NCBI RefSeq assembly: GCF_004684345.1
Contig: NZ_CP038469.1
Coordinates: 3,534,001-3,598,000, forward strand
Source: Citrobacter tructae
Lineage (GTDB): Bacteria > Pseudomonadota > Gammaproteobacteria > Enterobacterales > Enterobacteriaceae
DNA length: 64,000 bases
Direction of reading: 5' to 3'
The notes beneath the pieces were generated by a model that did not search any database, was not told the origin of the DNA, and was given only the letters and a program-made list of their open reading frames with translations. A program made the position numbers and the translations under genes. Of this stretch, positions 1 to 9,034 are shown piece by piece (the stretch's first letter is position 1; the number at the start of each line of letters is the position of its first letter).

Positions 1-304
1 GCGTGACCGCCTGTGGGCAAACGCACGTCAGTTTCGTGAGCAAATGTCTGCCGCTGGCTTTACGCTGGCCGGTGCCGATCACGCGATTATCCCGGTGATG
101 TTGGGTGATGCGGTGATCGCGCAGGACTTTGCCCGTGAACTGCAAAAAGAAGGGATTTACGTTACCGGGTTCTTCTATCCGGTGGTTCCGAAAGGTCAGG
201 CGCGTATCCGTACCCAGATGTCTGCGGCGCATACCCCTGAGCAGATTACGCGTGCTGTTGACGCGTTCACACGCATAGGTAAACAACTGGGCGTTATTGC
301 CTGA
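1..304 (+). CDS. kbl: 2-amino-3-ketobutyrate CoA ligase (glycine C-acetyltransferase), C-terminal part
   Basis: This is the last 100 or so codons of a gene whose start lies before the window; the reading frame is open from base 2. The visible part ends in a typical class II PLP aminotransferase-fold (alpha-oxoamine synthase) tail, with GFFYPVVPKGQARIRTQMSA followed by a C-terminal helix. The enzyme cleaves 2-amino-3-ketobutyrate with CoA to glycine and acetyl-CoA in the cytoplasm. It is the second step of threonine breakdown after Tdh, which begins 9 bases downstream, so the two form the classical kbl-tdh operon. The PLP lysine is outside the window. Confidence 0.96.
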   Translation, partial: RDRLWANARQFREQMSAAGFTLAGADHAIIPVMLGDAVIAQDFARELQKEGIYVTGFFYPVVPKGQARIRTQMSAAHTPEQITRAVDAFTRIGKQLGVIA

Positions 305-313
305 GGATGTGAA

Positions 314-1339
314 ATGAAAGCGTTATCCAAACTGAAAGCGGAAGAGGGCATTTGGATGACCGACGTTCCTGAACCGGAAGTCGGCCATAACGATTTGCTG
401 ATTAAAATCCGTAAAACAGCCATCTGCGGGACTGACGTTCACATTTATAACTGGGATGAGTGGTCGCAAAAAACCATCCCAGTACCGATGGTCGTTGGGC
501 ATGAATATGTCGGCGAAGTTGTTGGCATCGGCCAGGAAGTTAAAGGTTTTAAAATCGGCGATCGCGTTTCTGGCGAAGGTCATATCACCTGTGGGCATTG
601 TCGTAACTGCCGCGGTGGGCGTACTCACCTGTGTCGCAATACGACCGGTGTTGGCGTAAACCGTCCGGGCTGCTTTGCACAATACCTGGTGATCCCGGCG
701 TTTAATGCGTTCAAGATCCCTGACAATATCTCCGATGATTTGGCCTCAATCTTCGATCCGTTCGGTAATGCGGTGCATACGGCGCTGTCGTTCGATCTGG
801 TGGGTGAAGACGTACTGGTTTCCGGTGCGGGCCCTATCGGGATTATGGCGGCTGCGGTCGCGAAACATGTTGGTGCACGCCATGTGGTGATTACTGACGT
901 TAATGAGTATCGCCTTGAGTTGGCACGTAAAATGGGCATTACCCGCGCGGTCAACGTATCGAAAGAAAATCTGACCGACGTAATGGCTGAACTGGGCATG
1001 ACCGAAGGGTTTGATGTGGGTCTGGAGATGTCCGGTGCACCACCCGCGTTCCGTGCCATGCTGGACACGATGAACCACGGTGGACGCATCGCCATGTTGG
1101 GTATTCCGCCGTCAGATATGTCCGTCGACTGGACGAAGGTTATCTTTAAGGGGCTGTTTATTAAAGGTATCTATGGTCGCGAAATGTTTGAAACCTGGTA
1201 CAAAATGGCTGCGCTGATCCAGTCTGGTCTGGATTTGTCGCCAATCATCACCCATCGGTTCTCCATCGATGAGTTCCAGCAGGGCTTTGACGCGATGCGT
1301 TCAGGTCAGTCAGGGAAAGTGATTCTGAGCTGGGATTAA
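314..1339 (+). CDS. tdh: L-threonine 3-dehydrogenase
   Basis: A zinc-dependent medium-chain dehydrogenase of 341 residues, the family's usual length. It oxidises L-threonine to 2-amino-3-ketobutyrate with NAD+ in the cytoplasm. Visible features are the catalytic-zinc region (Cys38, then GHE at 62-64), the structural-zinc cysteines 93, 96, 99 and 107, and the Rossmann glycine motif SGAGPIGIMAA near residue 170. The start is supported by a GAGGA ribosome site just upstream, overlapping the kbl stop region. It is co-transcribed with kbl and followed by a strong terminator. Confidence 0.98.
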   Translation: MKALSKLKAEEGIWMTDVPEPEVGHNDLLIKIRKTAICGTDVHIYNWDEWSQKTIPVPMVVGHEYVGEVVGIGQEVKGFKIGDRVSGEGHITCGHCRNCRGGRTHLCRNTTGVGVNRPGCFAQYLVIPAFNAFKIPDNISDDLASIFDPFGNAVHTALSFDLVGEDVLVSGAGPIGIMAAAVAKHVGARHVVITDVNEYRLELARKMGITRAVNVSKENLTDVMAELGMTEGFDVGLEMSGAPPAFRAMLDTMNHGGRIAMLGIPPSDMSVDWTKVIFKGLFIKGIYGREMFETWYKMAALIQSGLDLSPIITHRFSIDEFQQGFDAMRSGQSGKVILSWD

Positions 1340-1370
1340 CCGTTTCTGATTAATGGGTTCTGTATGCCGT

Positions 1371-1411
1371 CCCCGGATATTTATGTTCATTAAATACCCG
1401 GGGATTTTTTT
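1371..1411 (+). terminator. Rho-independent terminator of kbl-tdh
   Basis: An imperfect inverted repeat (arms at about 1371-1385 and 1388-1403, core CCCCGG/CCGGGG) is followed directly by a run of seven T. It lies 31 bases after the tdh stop, as expected for the end of the operon. Confidence 0.85.
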
Positions 1412-1531
1412 CTGGCGAGATCCCGCTTGTCCGACGCATTTTAGGTCAAAGATAAGAATAACTTTCTCTGATCTTCTGCCGCGTAATATGCTAAAAATTG
1501 CCGTTAATTACATTGTTTGGCAGGATTTTAT

Positions 1532-2569
1532 ATGACCTATACTCCCGGCCTATTGAGCGTCATTATGCCGCTTTACAATACGGGTGAACCGTTCATTGCG
1601 TGTATGGATTCGCTGATCGCGCAAACCTGGAAAAATCTGGAGATCATCATCGTTAATGATGGCTCTACGGATAACTCGGCGGAGCTTGCTCAGGCGTATG
1701 CGGATCGTTATCCACACGTCCATCTGCTGCACCAGCGCAACGGGGGCGTCTCGGCGGCGCGAAATACCGGTATGGCGGTAGCAAAGGGCGAGTATATCGC
1801 TTACGTCGATGGTGACGACATTGCCTATCCAGAAATGTACGAAACGCTGATGAATATGGCGCTGCAGGACAATCTGGACGTTGCCCAGTGCAACGCCGAC
1901 TGGTGTATTGCGGAAACGGGTCATACATGGGCATCCATTCCCACCGATCGTATTCGTTCTACCGGCGTCATGAGCGGACCGGACTGGCTGCGAAAAGCAC
2001 TTGCCAGTCGTCGCTGGCGGCATGTGGTCTGGATGGGGGTTTACCGTCATCAAACCATTCGCGACGCTGGGCTAACCTTTCTGTCAGGCCTGCACCACCA
2101 GGATATTATCTGGACGACGGAGTTTATGTTTAACGCTAAACGCGCGCGTTACACGGAAGTCCCGCTGTACAAATACTTCCTGCACGGCGCGTCCGTCAGT
2201 CGCCTGCCGCGTACTGGAGAGAAGAACCTGGCCTATCAGCGGCACTACATCAAAATTACCCGCCTGCTGGATAAGATGAATCATGATTACGCCGGGCGTA
2301 TTCCGATTTACCCTGAATTCAAACAGCAGGTGATTTACGAAGCGTTACGCGTATGCCATTGCATCCGCAAAGAGCCAGACGAAAAGATTCGCCAGCGCAT
2401 GATTGCCGAGGTTTTCGTATCGGGTATGTTCAAGCGAATGGTGAGCAATATTTGCAGCGTTAAACTGGGTTATCAGGTGCTGTTGTGGGCCATCCGGTTT
2501 AGCAAGTGGCGCGATAAATCACTGACGCCACAACGTCTGGCCCATGTCACGCTGGGTTTGAAAGACTGA
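1532..2569 (+). CDS. waaH: LPS-core glycosyltransferase, GT-A family 2 (WaaH/YibD)
   Basis: A 345-residue family 2 glycosyltransferase. The N-terminal GT-A domain shows SVIMPLYNTGEPF, the nucleotide-binding IIVNDGSTDNS and the DxD-type metal motif YVDGDD (about residue 95). The E. coli homologue transfers glucuronic acid from UDP-GlcA to heptose III of the LPS inner core under PhoB control. I could not find a clean Pho box upstream, so that control is only inferred here. The start at 1532 is chosen because GGCAGGA lies at the right spacing; an in-frame ATG five codons earlier lacks such a site. It converges with yibQ. Confidence 0.88.
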   Translation: MTYTPGLLSVIMPLYNTGEPFIACMDSLIAQTWKNLEIIIVNDGSTDNSAELAQAYADRYPHVHLLHQRNGGVSAARNTGMAVAKGEYIAYVDGDDIAYPEMYETLMNMALQDNLDVAQCNADWCIAETGHTWASIPTDRIRSTGVMSGPDWLRKALASRRWRHVVWMGVYRHQTIRDAGLTFLSGLHHQDIIWTTEFMFNAKRARYTEVPLYKYFLHGASVSRLPRTGEKNLAYQRHYIKITRLLDKMNHDYAGRIPIYPEFKQQVIYEALRVCHCIRKEPDEKIRQRMIAEVFVSGMFKRMVSNICSVKLGYQVLLWAIRFSKWRDKSLTPQRLAHVTLGLKD

Positions 2570-3502
2570 TTACGACCAGCCCTGCCACTGCAGGCGCATA
2601 TACTGCACCAGCGTGCTTTGGGTGATGCTCTCACCGAGCACGCTGAAGAATCGGTTGGCGTAGACCGGCTCTAACGGTTTCTTCGGTTTGCACAACTTCA
2701 CACCGCGGAAAGGATTACGCGGTGCATCAGGTTGGCTGTTTTTTGGCGGCGTCAGATTTGGTGTAGAGGTATCCACCTGCGGTTCATTCAGCAGACTGCT
2801 TGGACGAACCAGCGTAATGTCGGCGGGCAAGTTATAAACCATCTGCTGTAATACGCGTACCGTCGAAGGATGAGGATGCCCAATTGCGATAGCGGAACCG
2901 TTGCGGCGCGCAAGTTCGACTGCGCGGTTGAACTGACGACGAATGTCCGCTTCGTTTTGCGTGTCGTCGAGGAAGACTTTACGTTTGATGACTTTCACGC
3001 CTGTTCCCCCTGCCGCACGCATAGCCTGACTGTTGCCGATGGTCATACTGTCCAGGAAGTAAAGATCGTAACGCTCCAGCGCCTGCATCACTTTCTGCAT
3101 GCCAAACAGGCTGGAGGTCATCGCGCTGCCCATATGGTTATTCAGCCCTACGGCGTACGGTACTTTGCTCACTGCGTCGCGAATAATCCGCTCAATCTCG
3201 TCGCTGCTCATCTCCGGGCGCAGGGTATCTTTCTCTAGCGGCTGCTTGCTGAGAGGTGCCATCGGCAGATGGATTAACACTTCATGCCCGCTGTTATGCG
3301 CTTTGGTCGCCATCTCCCGTGCATGTGGTGCATTGGGCAGAACGGCAACGGAGATCGCTGGGGGCATCGCCAATACCTGATTTTCGTTGTGTGGACGATA
3401 ACCGAAATCGTCGATCACGATGGCAAGCTTACCGGCAAAAACAGAGGGAGCGAATGCCAGCAGGCTGGCGAGTGAGAATATTATGCGGCGAAACTGAGGC
3501 AA
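2570..3502 (-). CDS. yibQ: Divergent polysaccharide deacetylase family protein YibQ
   Basis: A 310-residue exported protein with an N-terminal signal peptide (hydrophobic residues about 8-23, cleavage near VFAG). The body is a divergent polysaccharide deacetylase (NodB-like) domain: IVIDDFGY near the N-terminus, EVLIHLPMAP, LNNHMGSAMT and AIGHPHPST carry the likely metal and substrate residues. The substrate is unknown; a role in envelope or peptidoglycan processing is inferred from the fold and from envC directly upstream. The only start that keeps the signal peptide is TTG at 3502, three bases after the envC stop, with a GGAAGA ribosome site. Confidence 0.88.
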   Translation of the reverse strand: MPQFRRIIFSLASLLAFAPSVFAGKLAIVIDDFGYRPHNENQVLAMPPAISVAVLPNAPHAREMATKAHNSGHEVLIHLPMAPLSKQPLEKDTLRPEMSSDEIERIIRDAVSKVPYAVGLNNHMGSAMTSSLFGMQKVMQALERYDLYFLDSMTIGNSQAMRAAGGTGVKVIKRKVFLDDTQNEADIRRQFNRAVELARRNGSAIAIGHPHPSTVRVLQQMVYNLPADITLVRPSSLLNEPQVDTSTPNLTPPKNSQPDAPRNPFRGVKLCKPKKPLEPVYANRFFSVLGESITQSTLVQYMRLQWQGWS

Positions 3503-3505
3503 AAC

Positions 3506-4789
3506 TTATCTTCCCAACCACGGCTGTGGATTGACCGCCTGACCCTGGCGACGAATTTCGAAATAGAGTGCGGGTCTGCCCTGACCGCCACTGCTACCTA
3601 CCAGGGCGATGGGTTGTCCGGCACGCACCTGCGTACCCACGCTGACCAGCGCGCTTTGGTTATAGCCGTACAGGCTCATATCGCCTTTACCGTGCTCAAC
3701 CACGACCACCAGACCATAACCCTGCAGCCAGTCAGCCAGAATAACGCGACCATCGGCAATGGCTTTCACTTCGGTGCCTTCGGAAGCGCCAATAACCATC
3801 CCTTTCCAACGTAGCTCACCTTGTAGCTGTTCGCCATAGCGATGCAGCGTTGGACCTCGGACGGGCCAGAATGCCTGACCGCGCGGTGAACCCAGACCCC
3901 CGGTACGGGACATCAGGGACTTTTCGTTTTCGGTTGGCTTGTAGGTTGAGCCTTTGCGTGACGCATCTTTTTGCTTATCGCGTACCGCCTGTGCTTCGCG
4001 GGCTTCACGTTCAGCGCGTGCTTTGGCGGCGGCTTCAGCCCGTGCAAGACTGCTGCGCAGACGGGATTCGTTGGCGCGCAGTTCGCTTAGCTGTTGCTGG
4101 CCTTGCTGAATCGATGACTCCAGACCCGAGAGCGTTTTTTGACGTTCGTTGCGCGCCTGTTCCAGCTTGGCCTGCTGAGCGCGCTGTTCGTACAGCAGCG
4201 TTTGCTGCTCACTTTGCTTATCTTCCAGCTCAGCTTTTTGCGAATCGACCTCTTCGCGGGTTTGTTTCAACTGGGAGATGGTTTCCTGACGCGCCTGGTT
4301 CAGATAACCAAAATAGGCCTGCAGGCGCTGCCCGCGCTGGCTCTCTTCGCCACTGAGAATTAACTGAATGCCGGTATGTTCACCCTGACGAAACGCGGCG
4401 TCGAGCTGGGCGGCCAGGCTACGTTCTTGCGCTGCCCGCTGCTTTTCCAGCTTCGCGAGGGCGGCGTTCATTTCGGCGATTTGCGCATTCAGCTGCGCCA
4501 GTGAATTTTGCGTTTCGCGCAGCTGACGTGCAGCAACGGCGATAGCCTGTTCCTGAGCTTTAAGCTGGGCGAGGAGAGTGGCGCGTTGTTGTTGCTGTTG
4601 GCGTACCGCGCGTTCTTTTGCCGCGATATCGGCCTGAATAGATTTGAGCTGATCGCGTTCGTCCGCGTGGGCGGAAAAGGCGCACAACAATACGCCAGCG
4701 CTAATTACGCTGGCGTATAACAAGGGCCTGACTGAAAACCTGCGCGGTTTTGCGGCCCATGTGATGGTTTTAATCGCCTTTCCCCTCAT
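3506..4789 (-). CDS. envC: Murein hydrolase activator EnvC
   Basis: A 427-residue periplasmic divisome protein. After a signal peptide (cleavage near AHADERDQ) it has a long coiled coil rich in Q, E and A (about residues 45-285), which binds FtsEX. It ends in a LytM/peptidase M23 domain (about 310-427) with QGYGLVVVVEHGKGDMSLYG and RPALYFEIRRQGQAVNPQPW. The domain lacks the zinc-binding residues of active M23 enzymes; in this family it activates the amidases AmiA and AmiB. The extreme N-terminus is longer than E. coli EnvC by several residues and the start is uncertain. It sits between gpmI and yibQ on the same strand. Confidence 0.95.
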   Translation of the reverse strand: MRGKAIKTITWAAKPRRFSVRPLLYASVISAGVLLCAFSAHADERDQLKSIQADIAAKERAVRQQQQQRATLLAQLKAQEQAIAVAARQLRETQNSLAQLNAQIAEMNAALAKLEKQRAAQERSLAAQLDAAFRQGEHTGIQLILSGEESQRGQRLQAYFGYLNQARQETISQLKQTREEVDSQKAELEDKQSEQQTLLYEQRAQQAKLEQARNERQKTLSGLESSIQQGQQQLSELRANESRLRSSLARAEAAAKARAEREAREAQAVRDKQKDASRKGSTYKPTENEKSLMSRTGGLGSPRGQAFWPVRGPTLHRYGEQLQGELRWKGMVIGASEGTEVKAIADGRVILADWLQGYGLVVVVEHGKGDMSLYGYNQSALVSVGTQVRAGQPIALVGSSGGQGRPALYFEIRRQGQAVNPQPWLGR

Positions 4790-4798
4790 GGGGAGGGA

Positions 4799-6343
4799 TT
4801 ATTCCACGATGAACAGCGGCTTACCAGTCATCTCTTGCGGGATTTCCATGCCCATCAGCGTCAACATGGTTGGTGCGATGTCGGAAAGTTTACCGCCATC
4901 TACTGCTTTGACGTTTTTGCCACCGACATAAATCAGCGGAACCGGCAGGTTGGTATGTGCGGTATGTGCTTGACCGGTAGACGGATCGCGCATTTGCTCA
5001 GCGTTACCGTGGTCTGCGGTGATCAGCAACTGGCCGCCAACGGACTCAACTGCCTTGGCCACTTGTTCAACGCAGTGATCCAGCGCTTCAACTGCTTTAA
5101 CGGCAGCATCCATTACCCCGGTATGACCGACCATGTCGCCGTTCGGGTAGTTACAGATGATGGTGTCGTATTTCCCGCTCTCAATTGCGGCAACCAGTTT
5201 CTCGGTCAGCTCTGCGGAGCTCATTTCTGGCTGCAGATCGTAGGTGGCTACTTTTGGAGAGTTGATCAGGATACGATCTTCGCCCTTGAACGGCTCTTCT
5301 ACGCCACCGTTGAAGAAGAAGGTTACGTGAGCATATTTTTCAGTTTCGGAAATGCGCAGCTGAGTTTTGTCGTGCTTCGCCATCCACTCACCAAGGGTAT
5401 TAGCCAGAGAGGCTGGTGGGTAAGCGCATGGAGCTTTGATGTCGGCGGCGTATTCGGTCAACTGAATGAAGTTGAGGTTAACGACTTTCTTACGTGCAAA
5501 ACCGTCGAAGTCAGTGTTCACGAATGCACGGGTGATTTCACGCGCACGGTCAGCACGGAAATTCATGAAAATCAGCGTATCGCCGTCTTCCATGGCGGCT
5601 TCAGCTTGGCCTTCAGCACGGATCACAGTGGCTTTCACGAATTCGTCGTTTTCATCACGAGCATAAGCAGCCTGCAGACCTTCAACAGCCGTAGCGAACT
5701 GGAACTCGCCTTTTGCCAGCGTCATCAGGTCATAAGCTTGTTCAACGCGATCCCAACGGTTGTCGCGGTCCATTGCGTAGTAACGACCAATGATGGACGC
5801 CACGCGGCCTTTGCCCAGCGCGGCAAATTTCTCTTCGAATTTTTGCAGAGACTTTTCAGCGCTGCGCGGCGGGGTGTCACGGCCATCGAGGAAGGCGTGC
5901 AGATAGATTTTTTCTGCGCCGCGTTCTGCCGCCAGCTCCACCATCGCCATGATGTGATCTTCGTGGCTGTGTACGCCGCCGGCAGACAGCAGACCCATGA
6001 TGTGTACTGCTTTTCCGCTATTTTTGGCCTGGTCAACCGCGTCGGTCAGCACCGGGTTAGCGAAGAAAGTACGTTCTTTAATTTCAACATCCAGACGGGT
6101 CAGATCCTGATACACGATACGGCCCGCGCCCAGGTTGACGTGACCCACTTCGGAGTTGCCCATCTGGCGGTCAGGCAGACCGACTTCCAGACCAGACGCA
6201 TCAATCAGGGTATGCGGACGTTTTGCCCACAGAGCATCCATCACCGGGGTTTTGGCATTAAAGATGGCGTTATCCTGGCTGTCTTCGCGATAGCCATAGC
6301 CATCAAGAATTACCAGTACCATAGGTTTTTTAGAAACCGACAT
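4799..6343 (-). CDS. gpmI: 2,3-bisphosphoglycerate-independent phosphoglycerate mutase
   Basis: A 514-residue, manganese-dependent alkaline-phosphatase-fold mutase that interconverts 3- and 2-phosphoglycerate in glycolysis and gluconeogenesis. Visible motifs are VLVILDGYGYRED at the N-terminus, the phosphoserine loop MGNSEVGH (Ser64), HAFLDGRDTPP and the metal cluster LLITADHGNAEQM near the C-terminus. The frame stays open upstream to 6568, but the start at 6343 gives exactly the family length and N-terminus. Also named gpmM. It is divergent from yibN. Confidence 0.97.
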   Translation of the reverse strand: MSVSKKPMVLVILDGYGYREDSQDNAIFNAKTPVMDALWAKRPHTLIDASGLEVGLPDRQMGNSEVGHVNLGAGRIVYQDLTRLDVEIKERTFFANPVLTDAVDQAKNSGKAVHIMGLLSAGGVHSHEDHIMAMVELAAERGAEKIYLHAFLDGRDTPPRSAEKSLQKFEEKFAALGKGRVASIIGRYYAMDRDNRWDRVEQAYDLMTLAKGEFQFATAVEGLQAAYARDENDEFVKATVIRAEGQAEAAMEDGDTLIFMNFRADRAREITRAFVNTDFDGFARKKVVNLNFIQLTEYAADIKAPCAYPPASLANTLGEWMAKHDKTQLRISETEKYAHVTFFFNGGVEEPFKGEDRILINSPKVATYDLQPEMSSAELTEKLVAAIESGKYDTIICNYPNGDMVGHTGVMDAAVKAVEALDHCVEQVAKAVESVGGQLLITADHGNAEQMRDPSTGQAHTAHTNLPVPLIYVGGKNVKAVDGGKLSDIAPTMLTLMGMEIPQEMTGKPLFIVE

Positions 6344-6591
6344 TGCGACAACCTCACACTCAATAGACAAAAGTAATTGCGTAATTTTACTACAGCTGAA
6401 TCGATAAAATAGCCCCAGAAGATCAAATAATGCACCAGAGCGTTCCGGGGATGGCGCTACTTTACGTTTTTTTTTCCGTAGCGCCCCGCAAAAATGCAAT
6501 CCGATGCATGCTCTGGCTGTATTTGCGCCAACGCGCAGGTATACTCTTTCCCTGGTTTTTTTAATCACTGAGTCGGGAGTTGTTACCCCCC

Positions 6592-7023
6592 ATGCAAGAA
6601 ATTATGCAATTTGTTAGTCGCCACCCTGTCTTGAGTATCGCCTGGATTGCGTTACTGGCGGCTGTATTATTTACGACCTTTAAAAGCCTGACCTCGAAAG
6701 TGAAGGTGATTACACGCGGTGAGGCCACTCGTCTGCTCAATAAAGAAGATGCGGTGATTGTCGATTTACGTCAGCGCGACGACTTCCGTAAAGGCCATAT
6801 TGCAGGTTCCACTAACCTGCTGCCGAGTGAAATCAAAGCCAACAATTTCGGCGAGCTTGAAAAACACAAAGCCAAACCGGTTATTGTGGTTGACGGCTCT
6901 GGCATGCAGTGCCAGGAATCTGCAACTGCGCTGATTAAGGCGGGTTTTGAGCAGGTATCCGTGCTGAAAGACGGCGTAGCAGGCTGGAGTGGTGAAAACC
7001 TCCCGCTGGTACGTGGCAAGTAA
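6592..7023 (+). CDS. yibN: Membrane-anchored rhodanese-domain protein YibN
   Basis: A 143-residue protein with one N-terminal membrane segment (about residues 12-30) and a cytoplasmic rhodanese domain (about 40-140). The domain has AVIVDLRQRDDFRKGHI and the active-site loop DGSGMQCQES with a candidate catalytic cysteine. Rhodaneses carry persulfide sulfur; the substrate of YibN is not evident from sequence. The start at 6592 gives the family N-terminus MQEIMQFV. It heads the yibN-grxC-secB-gpsA cluster, but an ERIC element separates it from grxC. Confidence 0.92.
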   Translation: MQEIMQFVSRHPVLSIAWIALLAAVLFTTFKSLTSKVKVITRGEATRLLNKEDAVIVDLRQRDDFRKGHIAGSTNLLPSEIKANNFGELEKHKAKPVIVVDGSGMQCQESATALIKAGFEQVSVLKDGVAGWSGENLPLVRGK

Positions 7024-7149
7024 TTTACCCGTCGTCTTTCATGCCGCAGGGGTGTTGACTGCAATGATTCACCCCAGTCACTTACTGATGTAAGCTCCTG
7101 GGATTCATAATTTTGCCGCCTACCTGCAACATGAAACCCATAGGGTAAA
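7024..7149 (+). repeat. ERIC (IRU) palindromic element, about 126 bp
   Basis: The bases from TTTACCC (7024-7030) to GGGTAAA (7143-7149) form an imperfect long palindrome that fits the enterobacterial repetitive intergenic consensus. The inner block, read on the minus strand, holds AGGAGCTTACATCAGTAAGT followed by GACTGGGGTGA. The right end has the ERIC-like TTGCCGCCTACCTGCAAC. Length (126 bp) matches a full-size ERIC. It starts on the base after the yibN stop and ends 21 bases before the grxC start, so it will be transcribed as a hairpin. Orientation is arbitrary. Confidence 0.88.
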
Positions 7150-7170
7150 AAAGAATATCGGAGATAAGTC

Positions 7171-7422
7171 ATGGCCAACATCGAGATCTACACCAAAGCA
7201 ACCTGCCCGTTTTGCCATCGCGCAAAAGCGCTGTTGAACAGCAAGGGCGTGAGTTTCCAGGAACTTCCGATTGACGGCGACGCCGTGAAGCGTGAAGAGA
7301 TGATCAAACGCAGTGGGCGTACGACGGTTCCGCAGATTTTTATTGATGCACAGCACATTGGTGGTTGTGACGACTTGTATGCGTTGGATGCGCGTGGTGG
7401 ACTGGATCCCCTGCTGCGTTAA
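7171..7422 (+). CDS. grxC: Glutaredoxin 3
   Basis: An 83-residue thioredoxin-fold glutaredoxin with the CPFC dithiol at Cys12 and Cys15, the cis-proline segment RTTVPQIFI and the glutathione-binding GGCDDLYALD. It reduces disulfides and glutathione mixed disulfides in the cytoplasm. A GGAGATAAG ribosome site precedes the start. The upstream ERIC lies in its probable 5' leader. secB follows 47 bases later. Confidence 0.97.
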   Translation: MANIEIYTKATCPFCHRAKALLNSKGVSFQELPIDGDAVKREEMIKRSGRTTVPQIFIDAQHIGGCDDLYALDARGGLDPLLR

Positions 7423-7469
7423 GGCGTACGGATAGTATTTAAAGGACAACACTAAAGGGTTTTCTAAAC

Positions 7470-7937
7470 ATGTCAGAACAAAATAACACTGAAATGGCTT
7501 TCCAGATCCAACGTATTTATACCAAGGATGTGTCTTTCGAAGCGCCAAATGCACCGCATGTTTTCCAGAAAGATTGGCAGCCAGAGGTTAAACTTGATCT
7601 TGATACCGCATCTACCCAACTGGCAGATGACGTGTATGAAGTAGTGCTGCGTGTCACCGTAACGGCTTCTCTGGGTGAAGAAACCGCCTTCCTGTGCGAA
7701 GTTCAGCAGGGCGGGATTTTCTCCATCAGCGGTATTGAAGGGACCCAGATGGCGCATTGCCTGGGTGCATACTGCCCGAACATCCTGTTCCCGTATGCCC
7801 GCGAATGCATCACCAGCTTGGTTTCACGCGGTACGTTCCCGCAACTGAACCTTGCGCCAGTCAACTTTGATGCGCTGTTCATGAACTATTTACAGCAGCA
7901 GACAGGCGAAGGTACTGAAGAACATCAGGATGCCTGA
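7470..7937 (+). CDS. secB: Export chaperone SecB
   Basis: A 155-residue cytosolic chaperone that holds preproteins unfolded and hands them to SecA. The sequence is typical throughout: FQIQRIYTKDVSFEAPNAP at the N-terminus, FLCEVQQGGIF and CPNILFPYARE in the core, and an acidic, flexible C-terminus. Its TGA stop shares one base with the gpsA ATG (TGATG), which suggests translational coupling. Confidence 0.98.
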   Translation: MSEQNNTEMAFQIQRIYTKDVSFEAPNAPHVFQKDWQPEVKLDLDTASTQLADDVYEVVLRVTVTASLGEETAFLCEVQQGGIFSISGIEGTQMAHCLGAYCPNILFPYARECITSLVSRGTFPQLNLAPVNFDALFMNYLQQQTGEGTEEHQDA

Positions 7938-8956
7938 TGAATCAAAGTAATGCTTCAATGACTGTGATTGGTGCCGGCTCGTACGGCACCGCTCTTGCTA
8001 TCACCCTGGCAAGAAACGGACACCCGGTTGTCCTGTGGGGTCACGATCCTAAACATATCGCGACCCTTGAGCACGATCGCTGCAACGTCGCTTTCCTCCC
8101 TGATGTGCCTTTTCCCGAAACGCTGCGCCTGGAAAGTGATTTAGCCACTGCGCTGGCCGCCAGCCGCAATATTCTGGTGGTGGTGCCGAGCCACGTCTTT
8201 GGCGAAGTGCTGCGCAAGATCAAACCGTTGATGCGTTCTGATGCACGCCTGGTTTGGGCGACTAAAGGTCTGGAAGCGGAAACGGGGCGCCTGTTACAGG
8301 ACGTCGCGCGTGAAGCGCTGGGGGACTCTATTCCACTGGCGGTCATCTCCGGTCCGACGTTCGCCAAAGAGCTGGCGGCGGGCATGCCGACGGCGATTTC
8401 GCTGGCGTCAACGGACGAGACTTTTGCAGACGATCTCCAGCAACTGCTGCACTGCGGCAAAAGTTTCCGCGTTTACAGCAACCCGGATTTCATTGGCGTG
8501 CAGCTTGGCGGCGCGGTGAAAAACGTGATTGCGATTGGCGCGGGGATGTCTGACGGTATTGGTTTCGGCGCGAATGCGCGTACCGCATTGATCACCCGTG
8601 GATTGACCGAAATGTCGCGCCTTGGTGCGGCGTTGGGTGCCGATCCGGCCACCTTTATGGGGATGGCGGGTTTAGGCGATCTGGTGCTGACATGTACCGA
8701 TAACCAGTCACGTAACCGCCGTTTTGGCATGATGCTCGGTCAGGGCATGGATGTGCAGGGCGCGCAGGACAAGATTGGTCAGGTGGTTGAAGGCTACCGC
8801 AATACGAAAGAAGTTCGTGAGTTGGCGCACCGTTTTGGTGTCGAAATGCCAATAACCGAGGAAATTTATCAAGTATTGTATTGCGGAAAAAATGCGCGCG
8901 AGGCAGCATTGACTCTATTAGGTCGTGCGCGCAAGGACGAGCGAAGCAGCCACTAG
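7937..8956 (+). CDS. gpsA: NAD(P)H-dependent glycerol-3-phosphate dehydrogenase
   Basis: A 339-residue enzyme that reduces dihydroxyacetone phosphate to sn-glycerol-3-phosphate, the backbone for phospholipid synthesis. The N-terminal Rossmann motif is IGAGSYGTALA. The catalytic-lysine segment GGAVKNVIAIGAGM and the family signature GFGANARTALITRG are present. It overlaps secB by one base and is followed after 78 bases by cysE. Confidence 0.98.
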   Translation: MNQSNASMTVIGAGSYGTALAITLARNGHPVVLWGHDPKHIATLEHDRCNVAFLPDVPFPETLRLESDLATALAASRNILVVVPSHVFGEVLRKIKPLMRSDARLVWATKGLEAETGRLLQDVAREALGDSIPLAVISGPTFAKELAAGMPTAISLASTDETFADDLQQLLHCGKSFRVYSNPDFIGVQLGGAVKNVIAIGAGMSDGIGFGANARTALITRGLTEMSRLGAALGADPATFMGMAGLGDLVLTCTDNQSRNRRFGMMLGQGMDVQGAQDKIGQVVEGYRNTKEVRELAHRFGVEMPITEEIYQVLYCGKNAREAALTLLGRARKDERSSH

Positions 8957-9034
8957 CCGTAAGGAACCGTTTCAATCTAACGACCCGACCCGCGTAGAAC
9001 GGGTTGGTCGTTTTGCTATCTTCTGGAGTACGCA

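Noticed and set aside
1380..1531. Pho box upstream of waaH
   Set aside because: The E. coli homologue is PhoB-controlled, but I could not find a convincing pair of CTGTCAT-like direct repeats in this gap.
4835..6376. A 513-codon open frame on the plus strand opposite gpmI
   Set aside because: It mirrors the strongly codon-biased gpmI gene, has no recognisable domain and no ribosome site, and its length is explained by the lack of antisense stops in such genes.
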